Shown here piece by piece: positions 44,596 through 53,259 of a stretch of 64,000 nt of DNA. Each line of letters starts with the position of its first letter. Within the stretch, counting starts at the first letter, position 1. Position numbers and translations under genes: made by a program. The notes beneath the pieces were generated by a model that did no database searches, had not been told where the DNA came from, and saw only the letters and a program-made list of their open reading frames with translations. This DNA comes from Planctomycetota bacterium (lineage in GTDB: Bacteria; Planctomycetota; UBA1135; GCA-002686595). The stretch spans positions 20,484 through 84,483 of the forward strand of contig JAPKBR010000012.1 in assembly GCA_028823345.1 (NCBI GenBank). Reading direction: 5' to 3'.

Positions 44596-45675
44596 TCAGG
44601 AACAGTACTCATCGTCCCGGTCCGCATCGGTGAAGTACCAGGACTTCGGATCCTGGGCGAGGACCGACAAGGGGGCTTGGGAATCGAGTAGGTGCACGAT
44701 GATTTGCTTGCGATCCTGGGAGTGTGGTGCGCGGAAGCCGCAGCGTTGCAGCTTCTTTTGCCACCAGGACCCCTCCACTGCGCTGGCCCGAGCCACGCTT
44801 GCTCCCATCTTGTGCAGATGTCCAAGGGCCGCCTCCATGGCCGCCGCAAAGGCCACATCGTCTTGGGCCAGAATATCCACCACCCAGCCCACAGATTCGC
44901 CACGCTCGGGAAGCTGCACCACCGCATAGCCCACTAGGTTTCCCTCGGGAGCAAAGACCCCGTGGGCCCGAAAACGCTTGGAAGGCGCATCGATATAGCG
45001 CCAATTCAAAAACTCCGCGCTGCGCTCCTGCATCCAGTCCCACTGGGGAGACACCTGGGCCAACAGGTCGTCCACCCCCGAGTTGAAACGGGGCAGGGCC
45101 ACTACATTGACCTTTTCAAAGAACTGTTTCCGCAGGTGACCACGTCGCATGCTGCCGCGCCATGCGCTCCACCAGGTGAAAAAGGCTGCCAGCCGTCCGG
45201 CCCGCCGACGCTCCAGACTTGCAGCTGCATCTGAGTGCAGCACAAAGGTCCAGGGGCGCACGGCCCCAACCGTGGTCCAACCAAGCTTACTGGTGAAAAT
45301 ATCCGCCGACTTGGAGTTGGGCAAGCCGATCACCACCGGCCAACCGCGCTCGCGGGCTAACTCCATCGCCTTGCGGTCCAGGTCCAAAAAGTACCCCTTA
45401 CCCCGATGGTCCGGGTGCGTCATCACATCCCCGGTCTCGCCTACAACCCCAGCGAATTCACCACGGCTCAACACCCGCCGCCCATTGCAAGCATAGCCCC
45501 CCACTGCCTTCCCGCTGGGATCCCGGGTCAGGAGTGTGATGGAAGTCCCGTGGGGCGAGGCCGTGTAGCGCCAGGGCAGCACCTGTTCCCCATCAGCCTT
45601 ACCAAAGGATTCGGCGTACAACTCAACTTGTGCATGGACAGGAGCATCCTGCACCTCTTCGGGGGTTGATGACAT
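44596..45675 (-). CDS. GNAT-family acyltransferase
   Basis: A 359-residue protein with an N-terminal GNAT domain. It shows VGETGDVMTHPDHRGKGYFLDLDRKA (the acyl-CoA-binding motif A; Arg-Gly-Lys-Gly loop) and GWPVVIGLPNSKSADIF, with Trp-rich segments and a second, weaker half (about 190-340) that may be another GNAT-like fold. It would transfer an acyl group from acyl-CoA to an amine. The adjacent deacetylase suggests a deacetylate-then-reacylate route on an amino sugar, which is inference. Acceptor unknown. Confidence 0.78.
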   Translation of the reverse strand: MSSTPEEVQDAPVHAQVELYAESFGKADGEQVLPWRYTASPHGTSITLLTRDPSGKAVGGYACNGRRVLSRGEFAGVVGETGDVMTHPDHRGKGYFLDLDRKAMELARERGWPVVIGLPNSKSADIFTSKLGWTTVGAVRPWTFVLHSDAAASLERRRAGRLAAFFTWWSAWRGSMRRGHLRKQFFEKVNVVALPRFNSGVDDLLAQVSPQWDWMQERSAEFLNWRYIDAPSKRFRAHGVFAPEGNLVGYAVVQLPERGESVGWVVDILAQDDVAFAAAMEAALGHLHKMGASVARASAVEGSWWQKKLQRCGFRAPHSQDRKQIIVHLLDSQAPLSVLAQDPKSWYFTDADRDDEYCS

Positions 45676-45721
45676 GGCCCGTATCCTGCCGAATCGGGCA
45701 GTACGGAACTAGCTACAAACC

Positions 45722-45783
45722 CACCACATTTGGCCGGGGGGGCAAGGACCCCTCCGGACCTTGCGCCCCAGGGGAATGTGGTG
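45722..45783 (+). promoter_or_regulatory. Long hairpin upstream of ftcD followed by a T-run
   Basis: CACCACATT (45722-45730) pairs perfectly with AATGTGGTG (45775-45783). Inside it, a second stem pairs the G-run plus CAAGG (about 45738-45747) with CCTTG plus the C-run (45759-45769), with one bulge. The plus strand continues CTTTTG. It could be a leader terminator or attenuator for ftcD, about 80 bases upstream of its ATG, in the 188-bp gap shared with the divergent GNAT gene. Confidence 0.5.
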
Positions 45784-45863
45784 CTTTTGTCGCTGGTTCC
45801 GCACTGGCGGATTCTGTCACAGGGTAGAGTGTTCGGCCCAACCCAAGACCCAGCCCTCCCCCC

Positions 45864-47534
45864 ATGCAAAAACTCATCGAATGTGTGCCTAACTTCAGTG
45901 AAGGTCGCAACTCAGCCACCCTGGAACGGATCGCCGACGCGGTTCGAGGAACCGAAGGCGTTTGGCTCCTGGATGTGGATCCGGGGAAAGCAACCCACCG
46001 CACGGTGTTCACTTTTGTGGGCGCACCCGAGGCAGTGATCGAAGCGGCCCTGGCGGCGGCCAAGGTCGGTGGGGAGTGCATCGACATGACCCAGCACAAG
46101 GGCGAGCACCCACGCTTTGGGGCCATGGATGTTTGCCCCTTGATTCCTATCAGCAACGTGACCCTTGCAGAGTGTGCCGGGTACGCACAGGAACTGGGGC
46201 GCCGGCTGGGAGAAGAGCAGGGGCGCTCGGTCTACCTTTATGAATCAGCCGCCCTAACCCCCGAGCGCAAGAACCTGGCCAAGGTGCGGGCGGGTGAATA
46301 CGAAGGACTCGCGGAGCGCATGTCTGGCGGAGAACACGTACCCGACCACGGGCCTGCTACCTTCGATCCACGCTACGGAGCCACCGCCGTTGGTGCTCGA
46401 CCGTTTCTAATTGCCTACAACGTCAACCTAAACACCACCAGTGCTCGACGGGCCAACGCAATCGCTTTTGATGTGCGAGAAAAAGGCCGCATGCTTAGGG
46501 AACCGGACCCTCTCATCGGCGAAATCGCCCGGGACAAGAGCGGCGATCCGATTTGGATACCGGGTGCGCTCCAATGCGTCAAGGGCATCGGATGGTTCAT
46601 CGAGGAATATGGCGTGGCCCAGGTCTCCATGAATCTGACTGACCTTGAGACCACCCCATTGCACAAAGCCTTTGACACCTGCTGCGAAAAAGCCACTGAC
46701 CGAGGCATTCGGGTTACCGGTTCTGAAGCGGTGGGTCTGGTACCACTGCAAGCCATGCTGGATGCGGGGCGGCACTATCTGCGCCTTCAAAAGCGATCCA
46801 CCGGGGTCAGCGATCGAGAACTCGTGCGCCTAGCGGTCAAGTCCATGGGTCTCGACGAACTCAGCCCCTTTGATCCTGACGAAAAGGTCATCGAGTACGC
46901 AATCGAAGCCAAGACTGCAGTGCCCCGACTGGTGAACAAAACCTTGCGAGGCTTCATCGAAGAGACCGCTTCTGAAAGCCCGGCCCCCGGCGGCGGCTCC
47001 ATTGCGGCCACCGTGGGAGCCCTGGGCGCGGCCCTCGGCACCATGGTCGCGAACCTTTCAAGCCACAAGCGTGGCTGGGACGATCGCTGGGAAACCTTCT
47101 CGAAGGTGGCTGAGCGAGGCAAGCGCTGCCATGCGGAACTGACCCTCCTGGTGGACAAGGACACCGATGCCTTCAACGCGATCATGGCCGCTTGGAAACT
47201 CAAAGGAGACGAACGGGAAGTGGCCATCCAAGCAGCCACGCGCCTCGCCATTGAAGCTCCCCTCGCGGTCATGCATGCGGGAGTCGAAGCGATCGAGATC
47301 TGCGCCAACATGGCAGAAAATGGCATGCGCGCGTCCCTCTCCGACGCGGCAGTGGGCGCCCTTTGCGGCCGGCTGGCCGTGCGCGGGGCAGCGCTCAACG
47401 TGCGCATCAACGCGGGTGACTACAAGGACAAGGTGCAACGTGATCTCTGGCTGCAAACCACCTCAGAATTAGAGGAGACCGCCCGCGTGATGGAAGAAAA
47501 AATCATCGCAGCGGTGAACGAGGCCTTGGGTTAG
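45864..47534 (+). CDS. ftcD: Bifunctional glutamate formimidoyltransferase / formimidoyl-THF cyclodeaminase
   Basis: A 556-residue fusion acting in histidine breakdown. The N-terminal transferase (about 1-300; LIECVPNFSEGRN, THRTVFTFVG, HKGEHPRFGAMDVCPLIPI) moves the formimino group from formiminoglutamate to tetrahydrofolate. The C-terminal cyclodeaminase (about 345-550; SPAPGGGSIAATVGALGAAL) releases ammonia to give methenyl-THF. Both halves look complete, as in the vertebrate enzyme and some bacteria. No other hut genes are adjacent, so it may draw substrate from distant genes. A large hairpin precedes it. Confidence 0.96.
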   Translation: MQKLIECVPNFSEGRNSATLERIADAVRGTEGVWLLDVDPGKATHRTVFTFVGAPEAVIEAALAAAKVGGECIDMTQHKGEHPRFGAMDVCPLIPISNVTLAECAGYAQELGRRLGEEQGRSVYLYESAALTPERKNLAKVRAGEYEGLAERMSGGEHVPDHGPATFDPRYGATAVGARPFLIAYNVNLNTTSARRANAIAFDVREKGRMLREPDPLIGEIARDKSGDPIWIPGALQCVKGIGWFIEEYGVAQVSMNLTDLETTPLHKAFDTCCEKATDRGIRVTGSEAVGLVPLQAMLDAGRHYLRLQKRSTGVSDRELVRLAVKSMGLDELSPFDPDEKVIEYAIEAKTAVPRLVNKTLRGFIEETASESPAPGGGSIAATVGALGAALGTMVANLSSHKRGWDDRWETFSKVAERGKRCHAELTLLVDKDTDAFNAIMAAWKLKGDEREVAIQAATRLAIEAPLAVMHAGVEAIEICANMAENGMRASLSDAAVGALCGRLAVRGAALNVRINAGDYKDKVQRDLWLQTTSELEETARVMEEKIIAAVNEALG

Positions 47535-47552
47535 CCCCTGGGAGAGACTCCT

Positions 47553-47963
47553 CTAGATCAGCGAGGCCCGGGCACCCAAGCGTGCGAGCAAGCCGTCGAG
47601 GTGGTTATTGAAGGAAGGCAAGCGCTTTTGCTCACGCCAATGATCACGCAAGAGGGACGCTCCTTGGATCCCGCGCACCGTACGCATGGCCAGGGCCAGC
47701 ATCTCCGCCGGCAGGGCGGGTGAATGTCCAAAGCTGAAGGGCACCAGGGTCGAAGGCAAGTCCGCCGGCGGTTGCCCGCGCCAAGCCGCAACCACCTCGG
47801 CCGCCACGAGGGCGCACTGGCAAACGCGCAGATCTTCGGAGCCATCTACAGCTCGGAGAGCATCATTGATCCGTTTCGGTTGGGGATTGGCTACGAACTC
47901 CTCGAACCAATCGCTCGCCGCTTGGTTGTCGAAACTCGCTTCTCCCCACATGTCGCCGGTCAT
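47553..47963 (-). CDS. DUF4259-like small protein
   Basis: A 137-residue protein starting MTGDMWGEASFDNQAASDWFEEF, the W-G-x-x-x-F-DN-x-x-A-DW pattern of DUF4259, with a CQCALVAAEVVAAWRGQPP helix that fits the same family. Function unknown. A GAGG 8 bases before the ATG supports this start; a second ATG four codons later is possible. A 13-base palindrome, CCCCAT-C-ATGGGG, at 47983-47995 lies about 20 bases upstream of the start and could be an operator. It converges on ftcD. Confidence 0.75.
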   Translation of the reverse strand: MTGDMWGEASFDNQAASDWFEEFVANPQPKRINDALRAVDGSEDLRVCQCALVAAEVVAAWRGQPPADLPSTLVPFSFGHSPALPAEMLALAMRTVRGIQGASLLRDHWREQKRLPSFNNHLDGLLARLGARASLI

Positions 47964-48058
47964 CAGTTCACCCTCAGCATGGCCCCATCATGGGGAAATA
48001 CGGGGCGTGGATCTAGCCTGAACGGCTCTCGAAATCCCGGAATGTGGCCAGCTGCAGC

Positions 48059-49465
48059 TTAGTGGTGGCTTGTGACCACGTGACGCTGGGGCGGAGGCAC
48101 CAAACCAATCATTCGGCCTACGCGCTTACGCCCATAGAGCGGGTTCTCGGAGTAATACAGGGCCCGCTCCCAGACCCGGCGCAAGCGCTGGGGCATGGCG
48201 TAGTACCAGCGCTCATAGGAACGCACCATGTTCTTGCGTAGCTCTTCCAGTTCGATCTGGCTGAAGTTCTCGTGGCGGTAGCCGGAGCGGTTAGAGCTAA
48301 CGTAGTTTTCGGACAAGTCATCCATGTCCAAGTTGGCCTCGTAAGCATCCCAGGATTCGGTTCCGATCAGGGGATTGAAGACCGAGATGCGGATCAAGTC
48401 GGGTCCGGCGAGGCGCAGGACCTTTTCGGTTTCCGCCACGTCAGCCTTGGTTTCCCCAGGCGAGCCCACGATCAGATAGACCTTGGCCCAGATTCCAGCA
48501 CGACGGGTCATGCGAGCCGCGTTGATGATCACTTCGGGGGTCAGGTCTTTCTTGAGCACGTCAAGCATGCGCTGACTGCCGGACTCCCATCCGTAGTAGA
48601 TGCGTCGGCACCCGGCTCGGTGCATGTGCTTCAGGAGCGGGTAGTCCACACAATCCGCTCGGGTGTTAGCCACCCATTCGAATTTGAGCCCCCGACGTAG
48701 GATCTCATCGCACATTTCATGGATGCGCTTTTTCCGCAGAGTCAGGATCTCGTCCACGAACAAGATCACGCCCGGGTCATAGGCCTTGATGATGTGCTCG
48801 AGCTCATCCACGATGGCTTCGGTGGAGCGCACTCGGAAGCCGCGCCCGGTGAGTTCCTTCTGGCAGAAGATGCACTTGAAGGGACAGCCTCGGGTGGTGA
48901 AGATGTAGATCAGGTGTTCAGGGTTGTTTTGGAAGTACGACTCCATGGGCAGCAAGTGCCGGGCCGGAGCCGGGAGCTCGTCCAGCTTCTTGATCAGGGG
49001 CGGCGCCTCGTTGTCCACCCACAACTCACGGTCGCGCATACTGGCCACGCCGGGGATCTCCATGATCGCCGCTTCGTCATTGCCGTCAATCGCCTTCAGA
49101 AGTTGGGGCAGGGTGTATTCAGCCTCGCCCTTGAGCACATAGTCAAAGTAGCCCGTGTCCAAGAACACGCCCTGGTCCACGGAGGCATGGGGCCCCCCCA
49201 TAATCGTGATTTTGCCCTTCTCCTTGGCGTACTTGGCCCACGCGATCGCGCGCCGAATGTTCGGCGTCAGCGCAGAGAAACCAATCACATCATTGCGCTC
49301 GATTGCGGCCTTCATGTCCGCATCGGAGCCGATGCGCTCATCGTGCAACTCTACAGGGATGTTCTCTCGCTCGAGCATGGCGCCCAGGTACCCGATGCCC
49401 AAGATCATGGACAAAGGATCTTCTTGAACGTGAGGTTTGACGTAGGTTATGAGAGTTTTTCGCAT
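48059..49465 (-). CDS. Radical SAM protein with B12-binding-type N-terminal domain
   Basis: A 468-residue protein. Residues 1-140 form a cobalamin-binding-type Rossmann domain (ITIMGGPHASVD, YVLKGEAEYTLPQLL) but lack the Asp-x-His-x-x-Gly motif, reading DERIGSDAD instead. The radical SAM core has FTTRGCPFKCIFC (the CxxxCxxC cluster ligands), then YGWESGSQRMLDVLKKDLT and a GSPGETKADV segment. Such proteins (BchE/HpnJ-like) catalyse methylations or ring and lipid rearrangements. The substrate is unknown. It is the last large gene downstream of a glycan-assembly run. Confidence 0.88.
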   Translation of the reverse strand: MRKTLITYVKPHVQEDPLSMILGIGYLGAMLERENIPVELHDERIGSDADMKAAIERNDVIGFSALTPNIRRAIAWAKYAKEKGKITIMGGPHASVDQGVFLDTGYFDYVLKGEAEYTLPQLLKAIDGNDEAAIMEIPGVASMRDRELWVDNEAPPLIKKLDELPAPARHLLPMESYFQNNPEHLIYIFTTRGCPFKCIFCQKELTGRGFRVRSTEAIVDELEHIIKAYDPGVILFVDEILTLRKKRIHEMCDEILRRGLKFEWVANTRADCVDYPLLKHMHRAGCRRIYYGWESGSQRMLDVLKKDLTPEVIINAARMTRRAGIWAKVYLIVGSPGETKADVAETEKVLRLAGPDLIRISVFNPLIGTESWDAYEANLDMDDLSENYVSSNRSGYRHENFSQIELEELRKNMVRSYERWYYAMPQRLRRVWERALYYSENPLYGRKRVGRMIGLVPPPQRHVVTSHH

Positions 49466-49666
49466 CGCAGAAAGTCGCAGTTAGTGTCGGGCCAAGGGAG
49501 AACCGCAAGACATGGGGTTCTCATAGGTCCAATCGGATGAATCCAAGCCGATCATCCAATCATTTCGGGGGGAATCTGGATAGTCCCCGCATGGTAAACT
49601 CTAACCGTAATGGCCACTTTTGGTGCGAGGCCGTCCCAAACCGAGTCCCAGCACCTGTCAGGGCCC
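49466..49666 (-). other. Gene-free region upstream of the radical SAM gene
   Basis: This 201-bp gap is more A/T-rich than its surroundings and probably holds a promoter for the radical SAM gene. GAGAACC (49498-49504) and GGTTCTC (49516-49522) form a seven-pair hairpin 33 bp before the start. GGATGA/TCATCC arms lie near 49535-49560. I cannot place a confident -35/-10 pair. Confidence 0.4.
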
Positions 49667-50920
49667 TCAGGCCAGCCCTAGGACCTGCCCGTATTGCCCC
49701 AAATAGGCCTCCGCGGCGGTCTCGATGGTAAATTTTTCTTCGAGCCGGACGCGCCCCCGGGCTCCCATTTTCTTGGCCAAGCCCGGGTCACCAAGCAACT
49801 CCCCCACTCGCCCAGCAAAGTCCGCCAGATCGAAGGGATTGGCGATAAACCCGGTCTCCCCATGCAGCACCACTTCGGACGAACCACCAAATGAGGTTGC
49901 CACTACGGGTTTCGAGTGTTCCATGGCTTCTAGGTTGACCATGCCAAAGGTGTCAAAGCAGATCGAGGGCGTCACAAACACATCCACAGCGGCATAGGCC
50001 TGCTGCAATTCCGCGCCGGACAGCCAACCCGTGGTGCGCACCCGCTCCGCCACCCCAAGGGCTTGGGCCTGGGGCAAAAATTCTTCCTCATAGATCTTTG
50101 CCTTGCCCATCACCAGCAAGCACAGATCCGGATGGTCGGGCGCCAAGAGAGCCAGCATCTCCAGCAATTTACCGACGCCCTTTTGGCTGTGCAAACGGCC
50201 GCCGATGGCGAGCACCCTACGACCTTGTAAATCATGAGCGGTACGGAAAGCCTGGACCTCTTGCTCTTTGGGAAGACTTTCCTGCAGGGCCAAACCATTG
50301 TGCACCGTGGCAGCCACGGGCACCTGGTTCATACGCAGAACCTCACCTAAAGCATCCGAGACCACAGTGACCCGATCCACGTCCTGCTCCAGTACTTGGC
50401 GTATCCGCTGATTACGGCCGGGGCGCAGGCGAAAGCGCTGACAGGGAATGCACTTGGACGGCCGCGCCTGCACATCAAAATCTTGCCCCCCGCGCGCTTC
50501 GCCCCCATGGAAGCAGGTCAGTTTCTGATAGCAGAAGGTCATCACATCATGGGCAGTGAAGACCACGCGCGCGCCAAATTGCTTGGCTTGGGTCAGGGCG
50601 TGGTAGCCAAGATGGGTGTGAATCAAATGGGCGTGCACCAGGTCTGGTTTCCACTGGGCCAAGACATCCTCAAATGGCTGGTCAATGACCTTGTTGTGCA
50701 AACTGCGCCAGGCACGAAAGCGCACCGGGTAATCGGAATGCAAGCGGAAGACCTGGATTCCCTGAATTTCGGTGGGGCTCGCATCCGAAGCAGAGCGCAC
50801 CGCCCCCACCACTGCACACTGGTGGCCGAGCTTCTCGTACTCTCGCGCCAACTGGAAGGTCAAGCGCGAAGAGGAGCCGACCCCGGGGTCAGAAATCTCG
50901 GTCAAAAACAGAATACGCAT
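49667..50920 (-). CDS. Glycosyltransferase family 4
   Basis: A 417-residue GT-B enzyme. The N-terminal acceptor domain opens MRILFLTEISDPGVGSSSRL. A cysteine-containing insert follows (YQKLTCFHGG and CIPCQRFRLRPGRNQ), resembling metal-binding loops seen in some GT4 proteins. The C-terminal donor domain has GRLHSQKGVGKLLEML and FGMVNLEAMEHSKPVVATSFGGSSE (E-x7-E). The ATG overlaps the previous gene's stop as TGATG. Sugar specificity unknown. Confidence 0.88.
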   Translation of the reverse strand: MRILFLTEISDPGVGSSSRLTFQLAREYEKLGHQCAVVGAVRSASDASPTEIQGIQVFRLHSDYPVRFRAWRSLHNKVIDQPFEDVLAQWKPDLVHAHLIHTHLGYHALTQAKQFGARVVFTAHDVMTFCYQKLTCFHGGEARGGQDFDVQARPSKCIPCQRFRLRPGRNQRIRQVLEQDVDRVTVVSDALGEVLRMNQVPVAATVHNGLALQESLPKEQEVQAFRTAHDLQGRRVLAIGGRLHSQKGVGKLLEMLALLAPDHPDLCLLVMGKAKIYEEEFLPQAQALGVAERVRTTGWLSGAELQQAYAAVDVFVTPSICFDTFGMVNLEAMEHSKPVVATSFGGSSEVVLHGETGFIANPFDLADFAGRVGELLGDPGLAKKMGARGRVRLEEKFTIETAAEAYLGQYGQVLGLA

Positions 50921-52092
50921 CAGGTGTTCCTCGCCAAGACCTGATCATACAACTCCAACACAGCCCGAGCATTGTGCTCCCAAGTGTTGGCGCCCGCGTG
51001 CAGGCGACCCTGGGCCCCGAGGGTCCGCCGTAATTCCCCATCGGCCATCAAGCGCTCCAAGGCAGCTTGCACGCCGCCTTCGGTCTGGGGCACCAAATAC
51101 CCCGTGACCGAGTCTAGTATCGCGTCCTCCGCTCCACAATCGTTGGTGCCGATCACCGCCGTGCCCGCGGCGGAGGCCTCAAGATAGACGATGCCAAATC
51201 CCTCGAACCCACCGTCGTCGGCGGTGATCGGCGTATGCAAGAAGATCTCAGCACGCTGCAGGAGGTCAACCTTTTCGTCCTCCGAAATGTTGCCCAGCAC
51301 ATGCACGCGTGATGTCATACCCGCCGCTTCAATCCGCTGGCGTAGATCCCGTTCGTAGTCATCTCCCGAACACCTGCCCACGATCACATGATGCCAATCC
51401 GGGAATTTCTGGGCCGCCTTCAGCCAAGCCCCGAGACCAAGGTGATGGCCCTTGCGCTGCTTCACTTCCCCAATGGTCAAACTGAAAGGGAAGTGATGCC
51501 ATGGGCGCTCGCCGATCTCCGGCGCATGCACATAACGCTCCGCGTCCACACAGTTGGGCACCACCTGGGGCTGGCCTTCACCCAAGGTACCCGGGGGCAC
51601 AGCTTCCAACCAGCGGCTCTTTGTGTAGTTGGAAACGCTGATCAAGCCTCCCATGCGACGGCTAGTGGAAAGCGCACGGGCCCCGTGGCGTTCGGAAAGT
51701 AAAGGTTGAATCGTGTAGGTCCCGTGTCCCGTTGCCACACAAGGAACGCCCGCCAAACTAGCCCCATCCACCCCGATCAGAGAGTGCGGATAGTCCTTGA
51801 TCGCGTGCACGAGGTCCACACCCCGAGCGGAGCGCCAAACCTGCAAAGTGCCCAGGGCGCGCCAAGCGGCGAATCTCAGGGGACTCATGTAGTAAAAGTA
51901 ATCCGGTGGCAGTGCCACGCGAATGGACCAGTCCTTGGGCACCAAGCTTGAGGTCGGTCGGTGCTTGCGTGCCAGGAGGATCTCCGGTTCAAGATCCGGC
52001 CTCAGTTTCTGGCAAGCTTCGATCAAGCACATGGCATAACGCCCAACACCGTCGAGATCCGACAGGGAATCGGTCAAGTACAAAACCCTCAC
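50920..52092 (-). CDS. Glycosyltransferase family 4
   Basis: A 390-residue GT-B enzyme: VRVLYLTDSLSDLDGVGRYA at the N-terminus, GATGHGTYTIQPL-like and SVSNYTKSRWLE in the middle, then TIGEVKQRKGHHLGLGAW and FGIVYLEASAAGTAVIGTND in the donor domain. I place the start at the GTG at 52092, which overlaps the upstream gene's stop as GTGA and has GGGGGA upstream. An in-frame ATG six codons earlier is the alternative. Part of a tightly packed glycan operon. Confidence 0.87.
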   Translation of the reverse strand: MRVLYLTDSLSDLDGVGRYAMCLIEACQKLRPDLEPEILLARKHRPTSSLVPKDWSIRVALPPDYFYYMSPLRFAAWRALGTLQVWRSARGVDLVHAIKDYPHSLIGVDGASLAGVPCVATGHGTYTIQPLLSERHGARALSTSRRMGGLISVSNYTKSRWLEAVPPGTLGEGQPQVVPNCVDAERYVHAPEIGERPWHHFPFSLTIGEVKQRKGHHLGLGAWLKAAQKFPDWHHVIVGRCSGDDYERDLRQRIEAAGMTSRVHVLGNISEDEKVDLLQRAEIFLHTPITADDGGFEGFGIVYLEASAAGTAVIGTNDCGAEDAILDSVTGYLVPQTEGGVQAALERLMADGELRRTLGAQGRLHAGANTWEHNARAVLELYDQVLARNT

Positions 52093-53252
52093 GCCCCGTC
52101 CCCCATCCATTCCAAGATTCTGAGGGCTCTTGCATCCCAGGTGTGCTTCGGTGCCTCGGCCTGTAGAGCCGAGGAGATCGATCTCATGCGCGCGTCATCT
52201 CCCAGCAGCAAATCAAGGGCCGCCGCCAGGGCGCCCGAGTCCTCGGGGGGCACAAAAACAGCCATGTTCTCGTCCAGGACATCGCGCATGCTGGGAAGAT
52301 CGGAACAAACCACTGGCAAACCCACAGCCATGGCCTCGAAGATTTTAAGGGGCGACGTGTAGCGCGCGCTGATGGCCGGTGTTCCCCGGTTGGGCACCAC
52401 GGAAATGTCCGCGGCGCGGAGGGCCATGGCGGCCCTACGGGGATCAGCAAAGCCGGTGATTTGCACATGGTCCAGTCCCTCAGCGCGCTGTCGCAAGCGA
52501 GCCACATCCCGGTCCATGCCTCCCATAATCAAAAAGCCCACTTCAGGCAACCGGCGGGCCGCATCCAAGAGCACGTCGACTCCCTTCCAGGCCAAGAGGC
52601 CCCCCACATAAGCAACCAACGGTCGATTGGGGTCCAAATCAAGCGCCAGTCGCGCCGAGCTGCGACTAGGCAAGGAATCGAAGCGGCTGACCTCAAAGCC
52701 ATCGTGTTCCACACAGATCGCTTCAGGAGGCAAGCCGAGCTCTAGCAAGTCCTGACGCACGCCCCCACTGATGGCGATCACCCGAGCGCCCTGCTCCACG
52801 GCACTCACCAAGGCGCGCCTACGAAGGGCGTGTCCCGGCACCCGGTGCAATTCCAAGAACAACCCAGGACGGCCTCGAAGGAGACCCGCAACTTCGGTTT
52901 CCCGGGTCAAGATGCGCGTCTCCATAGAGACCCTCTTGGCTCGTTGGGCGGCCCCGTAGGCAAAAGAAAACTCCTGGCAGCGGGCGGGCACAAACTGCAA
53001 GGCACGGGGAACCCGGTCGATCCAATCCATGCAGGGAACGGCCTCCACCGATGGCCGTACCCCACGGGGTACCGCGTAGTGATCGAACAGGGCTTCCACA
53101 GGCAATTCCGCCGTGTCTCGGCGCCGGGCGTGAAGCAAAGTTGTGGCTGCACCAGCCCGGGCCAATGCCGCACTGGCCTGGGCTACTTGCAGGGACTGAG
53201 CCCGTTGACTGGGCATACGTGCATTAGCAATCAACAGCAGGGGCGGGTACAT
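52089..53252 (-). CDS. Glycosyltransferase (GT4-like)
   Basis: A 387-residue protein. Its N-terminus (MYPPLLLIANARMPSQRAQ) fits GT4 enzymes that begin with a loop binding the acceptor. The donor domain has VAYVGGLLAWKGVDVLLDAA, TGFADPRRAAMALRAADISV and SPLKIFEAMAVGLPVVCSDL. The frame is open 108 codons further upstream, running inside the next gene, but that extension is unlike any glycosyltransferase. The chosen ATG sits 7 bp after that gene's stop. Specificity unknown. Confidence 0.86.
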   Translation of the reverse strand: MYPPLLLIANARMPSQRAQSLQVAQASAALARAGAATTLLHARRRDTAELPVEALFDHYAVPRGVRPSVEAVPCMDWIDRVPRALQFVPARCQEFSFAYGAAQRAKRVSMETRILTRETEVAGLLRGRPGLFLELHRVPGHALRRRALVSAVEQGARVIAISGGVRQDLLELGLPPEAICVEHDGFEVSRFDSLPSRSSARLALDLDPNRPLVAYVGGLLAWKGVDVLLDAARRLPEVGFLIMGGMDRDVARLRQRAEGLDHVQITGFADPRRAAMALRAADISVVPNRGTPAISARYTSPLKIFEAMAVGLPVVCSDLPSMRDVLDENMAVFVPPEDSGALAAALDLLLGDDARMRSISSALQAEAPKHTWDARALRILEWMGDGA

Positions 53253-53259
53253 GGCGCGA

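Noticed and set aside
47983..47995. 13-base palindrome CCCCAT-C-ATGGGG upstream of the DUF4259 gene
   Set aside because: A single short palindrome with no second copy near any gene I noticed; kept only as a comment in the gene entry.
48719..49540. 273-codon plus-strand frame opposite the radical SAM gene
   Set aside because: Antisense of a gene with intact CxxxCxxC; composition typical of a shadow frame.
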